Source: Clostridia bacterium
Lineage (GTDB): Bacteria; Bacillota; Clostridia; Oscillospirales; Acutalibacteraceae
Direction of reading: 5' to 3'
Assembly (NCBI GenBank): GCA_024692685.1
Contig: JAILMJ010000053.1
Span: 51,663-115,662 of the forward strand
DNA: 64,000 nucleotides
The notes beneath the pieces are model-generated. The model saw only the letters and a program-made list of their open reading frames with translations. It was not told where the DNA came from and did no database searches. Positions within the stretch are counted from its first letter, which is position 1; every line of letters starts with the position of its first letter. The translations under genes were made by a program, and so were the position numbers. This document shows positions 1-9,135 of the stretch, in pieces.

Positions 1-866
1 TTCCTTGCAAGGCAGGCGTATTCATAGGGATTGGCTATTGCGGGATCCTGCTCCGCCTCAACAACTACCCAGCCCTCGTAATCCGCATCTGCAAGGATAT
101 CGAAAACGGGAGTAAAATCAAAGTCTCCGTCACCGGGAACGGTAAACGCTCCGGCTCTTACGCAGTCAAGGAAACTCCAGCCTTTCGCTTTGCCTTCGTC
201 AATAACATTTTGCCTTATGCTCTTGAGATGGACGTGCCTGACTCTGCGGACATACTTTTTAAGCACACCTATTGTGTCCTCACCGCTGAAAGCAAGATGA
301 CCGGTATCAAAGAGAAGGTAAACAAGGTCGGGATCTGTAATCTCCATAAGTTTGTCTATCTCTTCCTCAGTCTGAACTCCTGTGCCCATATGATGATGAA
401 CGGTAAAACACATGCCCTTCTCTTTGGCAAGCCTTCCCATTTCGTTAAAGCCTTTTCTTATGAGTTCCCACTGCTCATCAGTATAGACGGGTTTATCCCC
501 GAAAATACTTTTGGATGTTCCCTGAATAGAATTGCCCTGCTCGGATGCGCCGATAACTCTTGCCCCGAGATCATAGAGGAAATCCCTGTGCTTGATAAAT
601 GCCGCTATTGTTGCGTCATAACCTTCCGAAAGAAGAAGTGAAGAAAACCAGGCGTTGCATATTCTAAGGCCGCGCACCTCAAGTTTATGCTTGAGAACGG
701 AAGCGTCCTTGGGATACTTGTTGCCTATTTCACTGCCTTTAAAACCGCTGAGCGCCATTTCACTTATACACTGCTCAAAGGTGTTCTCCGCTCCGAGATC
801 CGGCAAATCATCGTTTGTCCACGCGATGGGAGCGATAGCAAGGGATACTTTTTCTTTGTTGAGCAT
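1..866 (-). CDS. iolE: myo-inosose-2 dehydratase IolE (3' end cut by window edge)
   Basis: Dehydrates scyllo-inosose (2-keto-myo-inositol) to the trihydroxycyclohexane-dione that IolD then opens; cytosolic inositol catabolism. The reading frame gives 288 residues before the edge, so only about ten residues are missing compared with the usual ~300. It is a TIM-barrel sugar phosphate isomerase/epimerase-type protein. Motifs [24 protein letters not shown] and VVVEAEQDP supply the expected His/Asp/Glu metal ligands. The start is the ATG eleven bases after an AGGAGG ribosome binding site. It lies 16 nt downstream of iolD, so the two are almost surely one transcript. The family match is from memory of motifs; the neighbour makes it firm. 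Confidence 0.93.
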   Translation of the reverse strand, partial: MLNKEKVSLAIAPIAWTNDDLPDLGAENTFEQCISEMALSGFKGSEIGNKYPKDASVLKHKLEVRGLRICNAWFSSLLLSEGYDATIAAFIKHRDFLYDLGARVIGASEQGNSIQGTSKSIFGDKPVYTDEQWELIRKGFNEMGRLAKEKGMCFTVHHHMGTGVQTEEEIDKLMEITDPDLVYLLFDTGHLAFSGEDTIGVLKKYVRRVRHVHLKSIRQNVIDEGKAKGWSFLDCVRAGAFTVPGDGDFDFTPVFDILADADYEGWVVVEAEQDPAIANPYEYACLAR

Positions 867-882
867 TAGTTTTTCCTCCTGA

Positions 883-2736
883 TTAATATAATCTGGCCTT
901 TTTGATATTGGCCTGCATATCTTCATAAGCCGCCTGAACCGTTGCGCTCTCCGATACCTCGGCAACGCCTACACGCCACCAGGAATCATAACCGTCGCTC
1001 ATACTCTTATGGGCAACCTTGATGTCGAAAAGGCAGGGAACGGTCTGCTTAACCGAATCCTCCAGGGCCGCTTTAAGTTCTTCAACATTTGTAACTCTGT
1101 ATGCCTTGCAGCCGTAACCCTCGGCTATAGCGGCAAAGTCAATCGGAACAATGGGACCGTCAAGCATACCGGTTTCGGCGTTCCTTGCGAGGAATCTCGT
1201 GCCGAAGGTATCGGTACCCTGGTTATTCTGAAGATTCTCAATACAACCCCAGCCGCTGTTATCGAAAAGCATAACATTTATCTTTGCGTTTTCCATAACC
1301 GCAGTATAAAGCTCACTGTGAAGCATAAGGAAACTGCCGTCGCCGCACATAGTATATACTTCTTTGTCCGGGCAGGCGAATTTCACACCGAGAGCTCCGC
1401 AGATTTCATAGCCCATACAACTGAAACCGTATTCCATATGATAAGTGCGCGGTTTGGAGCTTCTCCAGAGTCTCTGCATACAGCCGGGAAGTGAACCGGC
1501 GGAACCGACAGCAATCGCGTCCTCGGCGATGAACTTGTTTATCTCGCCAAGCGCGCGGGTCTGGGAAAGTCCGTTCTCAAGGTCGATACTGTAACATCTG
1601 TCAACCTCGGCGGTAAATTCATCCCCGGCATTTTTCACTTCATCGCCCCAGCAAGCGGAATATGATTTGCCGTCAAGGGCCTTATCTATTTCCGTAAGCG
1701 CGGCCTTTGCGTCGGCAACAACCGAGAAGGAATCCATCTTGAAAGCGTCAAAGGAACTGACATTTATTGAAAGCAATTTCACATCCGGGTTCTGGAAGCC
1801 CCACTTCGAGCAGGTGGTAAAATCGGTAAGCCTTGAACCTACCGAAATAACAAGATCAGCCTGCTTTGCAAGCCTGTTCGCGGCTCCGCCGCCCGTCACG
1901 CCTATTCCGCCCATATTGAGAGGATGTTTCCATGAAATGTTGCCTTTGCCCGCCTGGGTTTCGGTAATGGGAATATTATACTTTTCCGCAAACGCCTGAG
2001 CGGTTTCCCACGCCTGTGAATATGTTACACCGCCGCCGACTATAAGAAGAGGCTTCTTTGACTGAGCAATAAGCTCCGCGGCAAGGTTTACTTCTCTGCA
2101 CGAGGGAGAGCGTCTGTCAATATACCAGACTCTCTTTCTGAGGAAATAATCGGGATAATCAAAGGCCTCGCCCTCAACATCCTGAGGCATTGCAAGGCAG
2201 ACAGCGCCTGTTTCCGCGGGGTCGGTAAGAACTCTCATAGCATTAAGGCAGGCGGTCATCAGCTGTTCGGGACGAACAACTCTGTCCCAGTATTTGCAAA
2301 CCGCTTTGTATGAATCGTTTGCGGTGATGCTGTAGCTTACGGGCTGCTCGACCTGCTGAAGCACTGGATCCGGCTGACGGCAGGCGAAGGTGTCGCCCGG
2401 CAGGAGCAACAGAGGAATTCTGTTGGCGGTTGCGGTACCGGCGGCAGTTACCATATTGAGAGCACCGGGGCCTATGGACGAAGTGCAGGCAATAATCCTG
2501 CGGCGGAGATTCTGTTTGGCAAACGCCATAGCGGCGTGAGCCATACCCTGCTCGTTGTGTCCCTGATAAAACTTGAGATTATGACCGCCCTGTTCGAGAG
2601 CCTGCCCGATACCTACAACACAGCCGTGACCGAAAATGCCGAAAATACCGTCAACAAATTTGGTCTCTTCACCGTCAAAACTGACATATTGGTTGTCAAG
2701 GAATCTTATGAGTGCCTGCGACATGGTTAATTTCAT
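883..2736 (-). CDS. iolD: 3D-(3,5/4)-trihydroxycyclohexane-1,2-dione acylhydrolase IolD
   Basis: Thiamine diphosphate (ThDP) enzyme that hydrolytically opens the cyclohexane-dione ring made by IolE to 5-deoxy-glucuronate, in the myo-inositol degradation pathway. The 617 residues match the family length. The N-terminal part has the conserved Glu that contacts the ThDP pyrimidine ring in [11 protein letters not shown]. The C-terminal part has the ThDP/Mg motif beginning GDGSF and ending in an Asn about 27 residues later (DNSGWG). It is translated upstream of iolE and 41 nt downstream of a phosphoesterase gene, on the same strand. The other iol genes (iolB, iolC, iolG, iolJ) are not in the window and may lie beyond its left edge. 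Confidence 0.95.
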   Translation of the reverse strand: MKLTMSQALIRFLDNQYVSFDGEETKFVDGIFGIFGHGCVVGIGQALEQGGHNLKFYQGHNEQGMAHAAMAFAKQNLRRRIIACTSSIGPGALNMVTAAGTATANRIPLLLLPGDTFACRQPDPVLQQVEQPVSYSITANDSYKAVCKYWDRVVRPEQLMTACLNAMRVLTDPAETGAVCLAMPQDVEGEAFDYPDYFLRKRVWYIDRRSPSCREVNLAAELIAQSKKPLLIVGGGVTYSQAWETAQAFAEKYNIPITETQAGKGNISWKHPLNMGGIGVTGGGAANRLAKQADLVISVGSRLTDFTTCSKWGFQNPDVKLLSINVSSFDAFKMDSFSVVADAKAALTEIDKALDGKSYSACWGDEVKNAGDEFTAEVDRCYSIDLENGLSQTRALGEINKFIAEDAIAVGSAGSLPGCMQRLWRSSKPRTYHMEYGFSCMGYEICGALGVKFACPDKEVYTMCGDGSFLMLHSELYTAVMENAKINVMLFDNSGWGCIENLQNNQGTDTFGTRFLARNAETGMLDGPIVPIDFAAIAEGYGCKAYRVTNVEELKAALEDSVKQTVPCLFDIKVAHKSMSDGYDSWWRVGVAEVSESATVQAAYEDMQANIKKARLY

Positions 2737-2777
2737 AACTGTTCCTCCGTTTTTTATAAAAATCTGCGAGATATTGT

Positions 2778-3803
2778 TTACTTGTCAAATATTCTTTTTT
2801 CGGTTCCCGGGTAATCCGGAACATATTCGCTTGCTCTTACCATATAGGTAAAAACATCAAAGGGAGAAGTCTCTGAAACATCTATGATTCTTCCGCCCCT
2901 GATATCGTCATCGCAATAGCCGTCATACGAAATACCGCCGTCCATGGCAAGGCGTATATTGCAATATTCGCCCTCAAAATCATTGATGTGGTCGTGGCCG
3001 CATACTACGGTCTTAACCTCGCCTCTTTCAACAAGACAGTTGAAAAGCCCTGAATCAATCGGACCGTTGCCGCAGGATTCGCGCATCAGACCCTCATAAT
3101 GTGTCTGGGCGGTGTTTCTGTAAAGAGTGATAAATTCCGGAATCGGAATGTGGAAAAACATCATTCCGGGTATCCTGCCGCCGTTATATTTATCAAGCTC
3201 TTCGGAAGTATTCCAATACCACATAAGCTGGCTGAATCTTATACTGTCATACCCTCCCGACGGGAAGAGCGGATCGGGCATTCTGAAAAACCAGGGATCT
3301 TCCTTAAGCCCGAATTCTTTTTTGTAATCATTGAAGGAATCGTGGGAATCCAGGCCCCAGATGTTGTAAACTATTTTATCCGACTTTTCCGAAAGCACGG
3401 GTAAAACATAGTTTCCGGTTCCGGCTGCTTCCGCGGGGCCGCGTTTGGTCAGGCAGAATTCAAATTCTTCATAAACCTTCTGCTGTTCCTCATTTATATA
3501 TCCCTTCTCGTCGTCATGATTGCCGAAAACATGAGCCCAGGGTATGCCTCTTTTCTCGGCGGGGCCGGTGATTGCTTTGAGAAAAGCGCGCACGGAATCC
3601 GCGTTCTCCGCTCCGTCACCCCAGACCTGATCTCCGTTAAATAGTACAATACTCGGAGATGTCCCGTCGATAATCGCATCGATATCTCTGGTGATTCGCG
3701 TGTCGTAGTTTTTGATTCCGTGGGTGTCGGAAAAAATGAGGATTCTGAATTTTCCGTCTTTAAATCTCAGGGGTTTGCGGGTATATAGGTTTTCTTCAAG
3801 CAT
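2778..3803 (-). CDS. calcineurin-like metallophosphoesterase
   Basis: Hydrolase of the calcineurin/purple acid phosphatase superfamily with two metal ions. All five signature blocks are present in order: FSDTHG near the start, NGDQVWGDG, GNHDDE, FFHIPIPEF and CGHDHINDF. No signal peptide is seen, so it is probably cytosolic. The frame could start 9 nt earlier, but GGAG abuts that ATG. The ATG at 3803 has GGAG nine bases upstream and is preferred (341 residues). It is the first gene of a transcript with iolD and iolE and has its own good promoter. Its substrate is unknown. Its position suggests a phosphorylated inositol compound or a phosphodiester released outside the cell, but this is inference. 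Confidence 0.85.
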   Translation of the reverse strand: MLEENLYTRKPLRFKDGKFRILIFSDTHGIKNYDTRITRDIDAIIDGTSPSIVLFNGDQVWGDGAENADSVRAFLKAITGPAEKRGIPWAHVFGNHDDEKGYINEEQQKVYEEFEFCLTKRGPAEAAGTGNYVLPVLSEKSDKIVYNIWGLDSHDSFNDYKKEFGLKEDPWFFRMPDPLFPSGGYDSIRFSQLMWYWNTSEELDKYNGGRIPGMMFFHIPIPEFITLYRNTAQTHYEGLMRESCGNGPIDSGLFNCLVERGEVKTVVCGHDHINDFEGEYCNIRLAMDGGISYDGYCDDDIRGGRIIDVSETSPFDVFTYMVRASEYVPDYPGTEKRIFDK

Positions 3804-3868
3804 TCCCGTCATCTCCGTGATAAATATGATCGGAATGAAGCATACGCTTCATAAGCACCTTAAAAAAT

Positions 3869-3897
3869 ATAATATCAAAATATTTTAAACAATTCAA
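3869..3897 (-). promoter_or_regulatory. sigma-A-type promoter of the phosphoesterase-iolD-iolE transcript
   Basis: Read on the minus strand: TTGAAT, a 17-nt spacer, then TATTAT, about 66 nt before the phosphoesterase start. This separates the iol transcript from the glycosidase/phosphodiesterase operon upstream. No transcription data were available. Confidence 0.7.
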
Positions 3898-3947
3898 GTA
3901 ATTGGCAAAATATTATGCGGGTTTTTAGAGATAATAATCGAAGAAAA

Positions 3948-4189
3948 ATGCCGCCCAAGGGCGGGTGTATGTAAAACAGTAATGCCTCAAAAAGCCATGA
4001 CCCGCGAATATGCTCAAATTTCATCTTTTTGAGGTGCAAAGCAGTTTTCTCGAGAAAAATAAGCCGCAGAGCAAGGAAGAATTGCGAAATCATACTTTGT
4101 GTATGGTAAGCAAATCTGACGAAGCTCTGCGGTTTTAGTTTTCCGCGAAAACCAATACTGTTTTACGGGCATCCGCCCAAGGGCGGCAT
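3948..4189. repeat. 242-bp palindromic element with nested stems (MITE-like or structured RNA)
   Basis: The ends are imperfect inverted repeats. The left end (3948-3984) starts ATGCCGCCCAAGGGCGG, and the right end (4153-4189) reads back as ATGCCGCCCTTGGGCGG. Both continue into GTAAAACAGTA. Inside, CCTCAAAAAG (3985-3994) pairs with CTTTTTGAGG (4025-4034). A second long stem pairs 4044-4072 with 4124-4152, including CCGCAGAGC with GCTCTGCGG, and a smaller hairpin lies at 4081-4115. The fold is cloverleaf-like: an outer stem, one side hairpin and one long inner stem. It fills the gap between the phosphodiesterase 3' end and the iol promoter. No second copy was noticed here and it codes for no convincing protein. 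Confidence 0.75.
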
Positions 4190-4201
4190 CAATGGTTTAT
4201 C

Positions 4202-5197
4202 TTAAATCCAATTCGTGCAAACGGTAATTACCCGGGTTATCTTTGCTATTACCGTATCAAGCAGTTCATTTTTTACCGGGCGGGTTTCTCCGTCAACTCC
4301 GTTGAATAGATTGCCGGGTATCCTTGCGCTCATATGTCCGGGACGCTCTGTACCCAGGGCATAAAGAACCATTGCGGCAACGTCTCTGTTGCGGGTATCC
4401 TTATCCATATCCGCGCCTGCTTTAACACTCTTACCTTTAACGGCAACGGTTGTATTGGTTTCACGCGCCGTAAGTCCCCAGTGGCCGCCTGAAATGAGAT
4501 GGCCGTGGTCGGAAACAACTATGAAAAGAGCGTTTTCCATAAGTCCTTTTTCAACGAGTTTGTCATATATTCTGCCTATATATCCGTCGACAGTCTCAAT
4601 CTGTGAAATATAATTCGGAGAGTTGCTGCCCTCGTCGTGACCCACACCGTCAACGCTGTCAAAATGGCAGAAAAACAGTTTCGGCGAATTGCCCTGATCA
4701 AAATATGCGCAGATTTCGTCAGTCAAAGCGCCGTCATCACCGTTTGACTGTTTGTTAACGCCGATATCATCCTCGATAATACCGTGATTGATGGGGTTCC
4801 AGTGAACATATGACGCAAGCTCGGCATCGGGATAAGCGTCACGCACATATTTAAAAACCGACGGATACTTTGTATCGGAATTGCGTGTGTTTTTTGCGAT
4901 ACTGTCATTTGTCATACCGTGCCTTATAAACGAAACACCGCAAAGCACAGAGCCCCAGTTTTGCGCGCTGACGGTTATGGTTTCGGCCCGGGCCGTGTAG
5001 TCAACTGCGCCGTCGGCAAATATTCTGTCAAAGTTCGGAGTGTTCGCATCTCTGAAAAATCTTCCCGCTCCGTCAACGCCCACAATAAAAACACGGTCGT
5101 AAGCGCCGTAAGTTCCGTTACTTTCTCCGGCAAAAGCGGTAACGGCGCATGAAGCGGCAAGAATAAAGCAAAGGATGATGCCTGTAATCTTTTTCAT
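4202..5197 (-). CDS. secreted alkaline phosphatase-superfamily phosphodiesterase
   Basis: Predicted exported type I phosphodiesterase/nucleotide pyrophosphatase-like enzyme. The protein starts MKKITG with a classic signal peptide (Lys-Lys, a hydrophobic stretch, then a probable AFA cleavage site near residue 23). Metal-binding blocks follow in order: IVGVDGAG, TVSAQNWGSVLCG (carrying the nucleophile Ser/Thr), DSVDGVGHDEG, VVSDHGH and GGHWG. The frame extends 24 nt further upstream, but AGGGGAAG sits just before the chosen ATG. It is the last gene of a four-gene run, 45 nt after the glycosidase-like gene. The substrate is not known; other family members split nucleotide or lipid-head-group phosphodiesters. 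Confidence 0.82.
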   Translation of the reverse strand: MKKITGIILCFILAASCAVTAFAGESNGTYGAYDRVFIVGVDGAGRFFRDANTPNFDRIFADGAVDYTARAETITVSAQNWGSVLCGVSFIRHGMTNDSIAKNTRNSDTKYPSVFKYVRDAYPDAELASYVHWNPINHGIIEDDIGVNKQSNGDDGALTDEICAYFDQGNSPKLFFCHFDSVDGVGHDEGSNSPNYISQIETVDGYIGRIYDKLVEKGLMENALFIVVSDHGHLISGGHWGLTARETNTTVAVKGKSVKAGADMDKDTRNRDVAAMVLYALGTERPGHMSARIPGNLFNGVDGETRPVKNELLDTVIAKITRVITVCTNWI

Positions 5198-5242
5198 AGT
5201 TTTTCTTCCCCTTTCAACCATTAATGCGGGAACCGGTTCGCG

Positions 5243-7825
5243 TCAGACTCCTTTCTCAATATAAGAGGGAAAAACACCCGCCGAATAAATCCGCGGCGCA
5301 TAGGTTTCGCTTCCGTTGAAGTTCTCGCTCCCGTCATTGGAAAATGATATAATATTTTCTCCCTCTTCAAGATACAGAGTGAAGGTCACGGTTTTCCTTG
5401 TCTGCCAGGAATAGGTGTTCCGGCAATACCTGTTTCCTCTGTTGTCACCGTTAACCGAAACGGTGACATATCTCTCAATGAGGTCAACATTGTAATCGTG
5501 AACGCCGCCCTCACCGTTATTTGAGTAATCAAGCGTCACTCTGTATTCGCCCGCTTCGGGGCAGACATATGTGAAAGAGGCAGAGCCTGAAGATGAGTTA
5601 ATATTATCAATATATGCGCCGGTATTTGCCGCTCCGCCCTCAAGAGTAAACATATCGGCGGTAAACAGCGATCCCGCTCCGGTGTCTCCGGTAAAAACAG
5701 CATTGAGCGTTACCTGTTCTTCCGACTCGACATCAACAAAATTAAGGCCTCTTTTGAGGTAAGCAGTGACGCTGCCGTTGTTGATTTTTGCCTTTGCCCC
5801 GTCAATCTCAAGACTTTCACCCTGCGTTGTGAGTTCATAATAACCGTCGGCAGGGGCTACAACAAGGAAAGACTTTACCGTTTCGGAGGTCCTGTCCTCA
5901 TCCCGGAGCACGGCTTCGGAATTATTGCCCTCGTAAGGCGTAACCACAAGACTGTCAAGCACAAAGGTACCCTCGAGATGCTCCGCTTTTATTACATGTT
6001 CTCCCTTATCAAGTCCGCTGAGAACAAGAGAAAAGCATGAAGTGTATTCGCTTTTTATTGTGTTCGGGAGGCTGATTTCTCTTTTTTCTCCGTCAACGGT
6101 CAGCAGGGCCTTCGTATCGGCTCTGTCATCGGGGTTCTGCCTGCCGTTTTCGTTGAATGCTCCGTCATTCGAGTTGCCGTAGATAAAATCAAACAGGTAA
6201 TCCCCGCTGTCTGTATTTACGGTTATTTCAACCGAATCGCCTGCATTCTCCAGCCCTCCGACAAGGTCGTCACCGTTTTCATTTCCTCCGCTCGCGGGGC
6301 AATAGCTGTTATAGGTATATGCTCCGCCGGAGAGTTTTCCGTTTTCAAATTCATATCTCCGCGGCTCCGCGTCACAGATAACCTCTTCGGCTTCATCAGC
6401 AGGGCGGATAACAATATGATAGGCGTTTGCGGCATCGGTATTGTCAACGGGAATTTTCAGCGTGCTGCCGGCAAACTTTGTGCGGCTGCTCCTGACAACA
6501 GGCTTATCAACTGTTCCGTAAAGGCCTTTATATACCGCTTCTTCAACTGTTATACGTACCTTTTTATGAAACAGCCCTGTATCTCTGAGATTTTTCAGCA
6601 GAACGGCCGAATTGCCGCTGCCTCCGCCGCAAACAATATCAATTTCCCTGCCGTCATCGCTTATGCTCGCGATACCCGTAAAGCCGTTAAAACTCAGTTC
6701 ATCATAGTCATATTTGAAATAATTCGCGAAGTTCGAAGAAAGCAAATCAAGGTTTTTACCTTTGACGGTCTCTCCCCTCATATCGGTATACCAGCGCATA
6801 AGCCACCATTCCGCATTCGGGCTGTTACTGTCCGCACAGGTGTCGTTGAGGTTATCGGCAAGCCGCCAGTAAGCAGTATCTCCGTAAACCTTGTTGTCCT
6901 CAAACTGAGTTATGTATTTTATCATTTCGCCGGGGTAGCCGTTTTCGCTCATCATACCGTATTCCGATATGATTATTTCCAGAGCGTCAATTCCGAGTTT
7001 TTTCTCTGTTTCTCTGTATTCCCTTATGTGTTCATCAAAATAAAACGCCTCGTATTCGGCAAGCTCATGATAAATCATCACATCGGGCAGGCAATCGTTT
7101 TTTAAGCAGAAATCAAGAAAATACTCTATTTCGTCCGCATTGAAATCGCAAAAACCCGGCCCTCCGGTCAGGGCGGAAGGGTCAATGCTTTTAACAAGGT
7201 CATAGGTCTGCTTCCACGCGGAATTGAAATTATCTCTCCCGATTTTGTTGTAATCACACCACACGCCGTAGGCATTCGCGGGGTTTTCATCCTTTTGGCT
7301 CTCGCCAAACCACAGCCCGTTATCACACTCGTTAAAGAGGCAGTAAACCACGGGAGCGGCATACTCCTTCTGCGCCATTTCTCCGACAACCGACCTGACC
7401 TTCGGCAGATAATCCTCATCAAGAAGTTTCTGCCAGTCATAAATCCCCTGTGAGCGTTTTTCCATTATATCATCGTCAAGGTAATACCAGGTGTCATAGA
7501 CATCCTGCAGATATACTATTTCATAATCGGCGCATTTCAGGATTTTGTCCGCGTTGTTCAGGTCGCCGACAGGGTGCTGCAAACCGCCGGGAACTTTTTG
7601 AACAATCGTCTTTATATCAACGCTTTCAGCCATTTCCGCGCTGGGCACTCCGTTTTCCGCAATACCGTAAAGATAACCGGAAGCTCCCTTCATCACCTTG
7701 CCGGTTTTCTCAGAAAAATCGAAGCTCATTACTGCGCGGTAACCCGGCGGAAAAATACCGAGATTTCCGGCAAGGGAGGAAAAAACGAGGGTGAGCGCGG
7801 TTATTATTTTAATAAGATAGTTCAT
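5243..7825 (-). CDS. large secreted glycoside hydrolase-like protein (clan GH-A fold) with two carbohydrate-binding-like domains
   Basis: 860 residues with an N-terminal hydrophobic signal. Residues ~50-370 look like a TIM-barrel glycosidase of clan GH-A. FNEC (N165-E166) would be the Asn-Glu acid/base pair and ISEYG (E288) the nucleophile at the seventh strand. A beta-rich linker follows. Residues ~491-631 form a CBM6/CBM35-like domain (YEFENG start, DSLVV end), and ~725-852 form a second one with a SFSNDG end. No membrane anchor or dockerin was seen. It sits between an LRR membrane protein (20-nt gap) and a secreted phosphodiesterase (45-nt gap). The exact GH family is not recognised; GH39- or GH5-like sequences are possible. 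Confidence 0.72.
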   Translation of the reverse strand: MNYLIKIITALTLVFSSLAGNLGIFPPGYRAVMSFDFSEKTGKVMKGASGYLYGIAENGVPSAEMAESVDIKTIVQKVPGGLQHPVGDLNNADKILKCADYEIVYLQDVYDTWYYLDDDIMEKRSQGIYDWQKLLDEDYLPKVRSVVGEMAQKEYAAPVVYCLFNECDNGLWFGESQKDENPANAYGVWCDYNKIGRDNFNSAWKQTYDLVKSIDPSALTGGPGFCDFNADEIEYFLDFCLKNDCLPDVMIYHELAEYEAFYFDEHIREYRETEKKLGIDALEIIISEYGMMSENGYPGEMIKYITQFEDNKVYGDTAYWRLADNLNDTCADSNSPNAEWWLMRWYTDMRGETVKGKNLDLLSSNFANYFKYDYDELSFNGFTGIASISDDGREIDIVCGGGSGNSAVLLKNLRDTGLFHKKVRITVEEAVYKGLYGTVDKPVVRSSRTKFAGSTLKIPVDNTDAANAYHIVIRPADEAEEVICDAEPRRYEFENGKLSGGAYTYNSYCPASGGNENGDDLVGGLENAGDSVEITVNTDSGDYLFDFIYGNSNDGAFNENGRQNPDDRADTKALLTVDGEKREISLPNTIKSEYTSCFSLVLSGLDKGEHVIKAEHLEGTFVLDSLVVTPYEGNNSEAVLRDEDRTSETVKSFLVVAPADGYYELTTQGESLEIDGAKAKINNGSVTAYLKRGLNFVDVESEEQVTLNAVFTGDTGAGSLFTADMFTLEGGAANTGAYIDNINSSSGSASFTYVCPEAGEYRVTLDYSNNGEGGVHDYNVDLIERYVTVSVNGDNRGNRYCRNTYSWQTRKTVTFTLYLEEGENIISFSNDGSENFNGSETYAPRIYSAGVFPSYIEKGV

Positions 7826-7845
7826 CAGGTTTTTTCTTCCCCGGC

Positions 7846-9135
7846 TCAGACTCTTTCGGAAGCGTATTGGACTTCAACGTTTTTCTTGAAAAGCCCCGAG
7901 TCGTATTTCGGCAGCCATGAGTCACCGGTCGAAGTGTTTTCGGCAAAGTCCTCTTCCGACCTTTCAACATTCACCCCGGCAAGACCGACAAGCTTGTCTC
8001 CGTCTTTCCAGCAGGTATTGAACAGGGCATGATGACCGATTTCTTTGACGCTTTGGGGGATGAACATATAAGTAAGCTCCCTGTCATAGGTGAAAGCGTC
8101 GGAGCCGATAAATTCAAGCCCGTCGGGCAACGAGGTATATTCTTCAAATTTCCCCGCATTTTCCGCAAAAGCCGTGGCGGATATAACCTGCGTGGTTTTG
8201 TATGAATAAACTTCACGAAGTTTCTCGGCTTTGAAGAAAGCCATTGTCTCTATTTCTTTGACTCCCTCGGGAATCCAGACGGAAAAGATATCGGAATAGG
8301 CAAAGGACAGTTTGCCTATCACCGTAACAGTTGAGGGGATAACATAATAACCGACCTTGTCATTGTAATCCTTAATAAAGCCCATGTAGTCATCCGTGCC
8401 CGTAAGGACAGTAAGCTTATCCAGCAGTTCCCTGTCGCCGCCCTCGATGGTTTTGATATCCGTGCCGTCGGCAAGACAGCGGTTGAGAAGATTGACCGCC
8501 CATGTGAAATCGTCACCGGATATGCTTCCGTCCTCGGGGAAATTGAGCTCATAACCCGCTTCCCTTGTCAGGGCGAGATTGTGGGCGGAGGGGTAGTAGA
8601 TAATACGGGTTAGTTCTTTGTCATAAAGGACTCCGTCTATATCGCAGTAATACGGGTTCGCGTCGTCAACAAAAACGTTTTCGAGATTCCAGCAGCTGTA
8701 AAAAGACTTGCCGTCAATTTCGGAAATGTCCTTGCCGAGATTTATCGTAACGATTTTCTCGTCGCAGTTGAAGGCGTACTCGTGAAGGACGGTGTAGGGC
8801 TTTGAGGTGTCGCCGTCAACATAATCCACCGTTATCTCTTTTTTATCGGCAACATTGGAATATTTTATCAGCTCGTAGCCGTTCTCAAGCTGATTGTACT
8901 TGAACTCCTTGTTGCTCACGGCTCTGACGCTGAAATAGATGGAAAGTCCGATTGCTATGAGAAGCACGACAATAATGGTCGCCTTGGTTCTTGTGCTGAC
9001 GCTTTTGTCAACTATTCTCGGCGCCTGCAGACCCTCTATCCGGTAAGTCCATATTTCGTCTTCCGGTATATCGAGCTTTTCTTCCTCAATCTCAAAATTA
9101 TTCGTAACGTGATGCGCTTTCTTATTCTTCGACAT
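7846..9135 (-). CDS. membrane-anchored leucine-rich repeat protein (BspA/LRR_5 type)
   Basis: 429 residues. The first ~50 are hydrophilic and acidic, one membrane segment spans ~52-70 (KATIIVVLLIAIGLSIYF), and the rest should face outward. The outer part carries irregular BspA-type leucine-rich units, for example ISEIDGKSFYSCWNLENVFV, IPSTVTVIGKLSFAYS, IPEGVKEIETMAFF and IPQSVKEIGHHALF. Such repeats usually mediate binding to host or polymer surfaces. Its ATG lies inside the 3' end of the GPH transporter gene (14-nt overlap), so its translation is probably coupled to the transporter. That overlap suggests a job tied to uptake, perhaps as an accessory or capture protein. No enzyme motif was seen. 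Confidence 0.8.
   Translation of the reverse strand: MSKNKKAHHVTNNFEIEEEKLDIPEDEIWTYRIEGLQAPRIVDKSVSTRTKATIIVVLLIAIGLSIYFSVRAVSNKEFKYNQLENGYELIKYSNVADKKEITVDYVDGDTSKPYTVLHEYAFNCDEKIVTINLGKDISEIDGKSFYSCWNLENVFVDDANPYYCDIDGVLYDKELTRIIYYPSAHNLALTREAGYELNFPEDGSISGDDFTWAVNLLNRCLADGTDIKTIEGGDRELLDKLTVLTGTDDYMGFIKDYNDKVGYYVIPSTVTVIGKLSFAYSDIFSVWIPEGVKEIETMAFFKAEKLREVYSYKTTQVISATAFAENAGKFEEYTSLPDGLEFIGSDAFTYDRELTYMFIPQSVKEIGHHALFNTCWKDGDKLVGLAGVNVERSEEDFAENTSTGDSWLPKYDSGLFKKNVEVQYASERV

Noticed and set aside
3875-4093. Minus-strand 72-residue frame
   Set aside because: It runs through the palindromic element and has no ribosome binding site; composition follows the repeat, not a protein.
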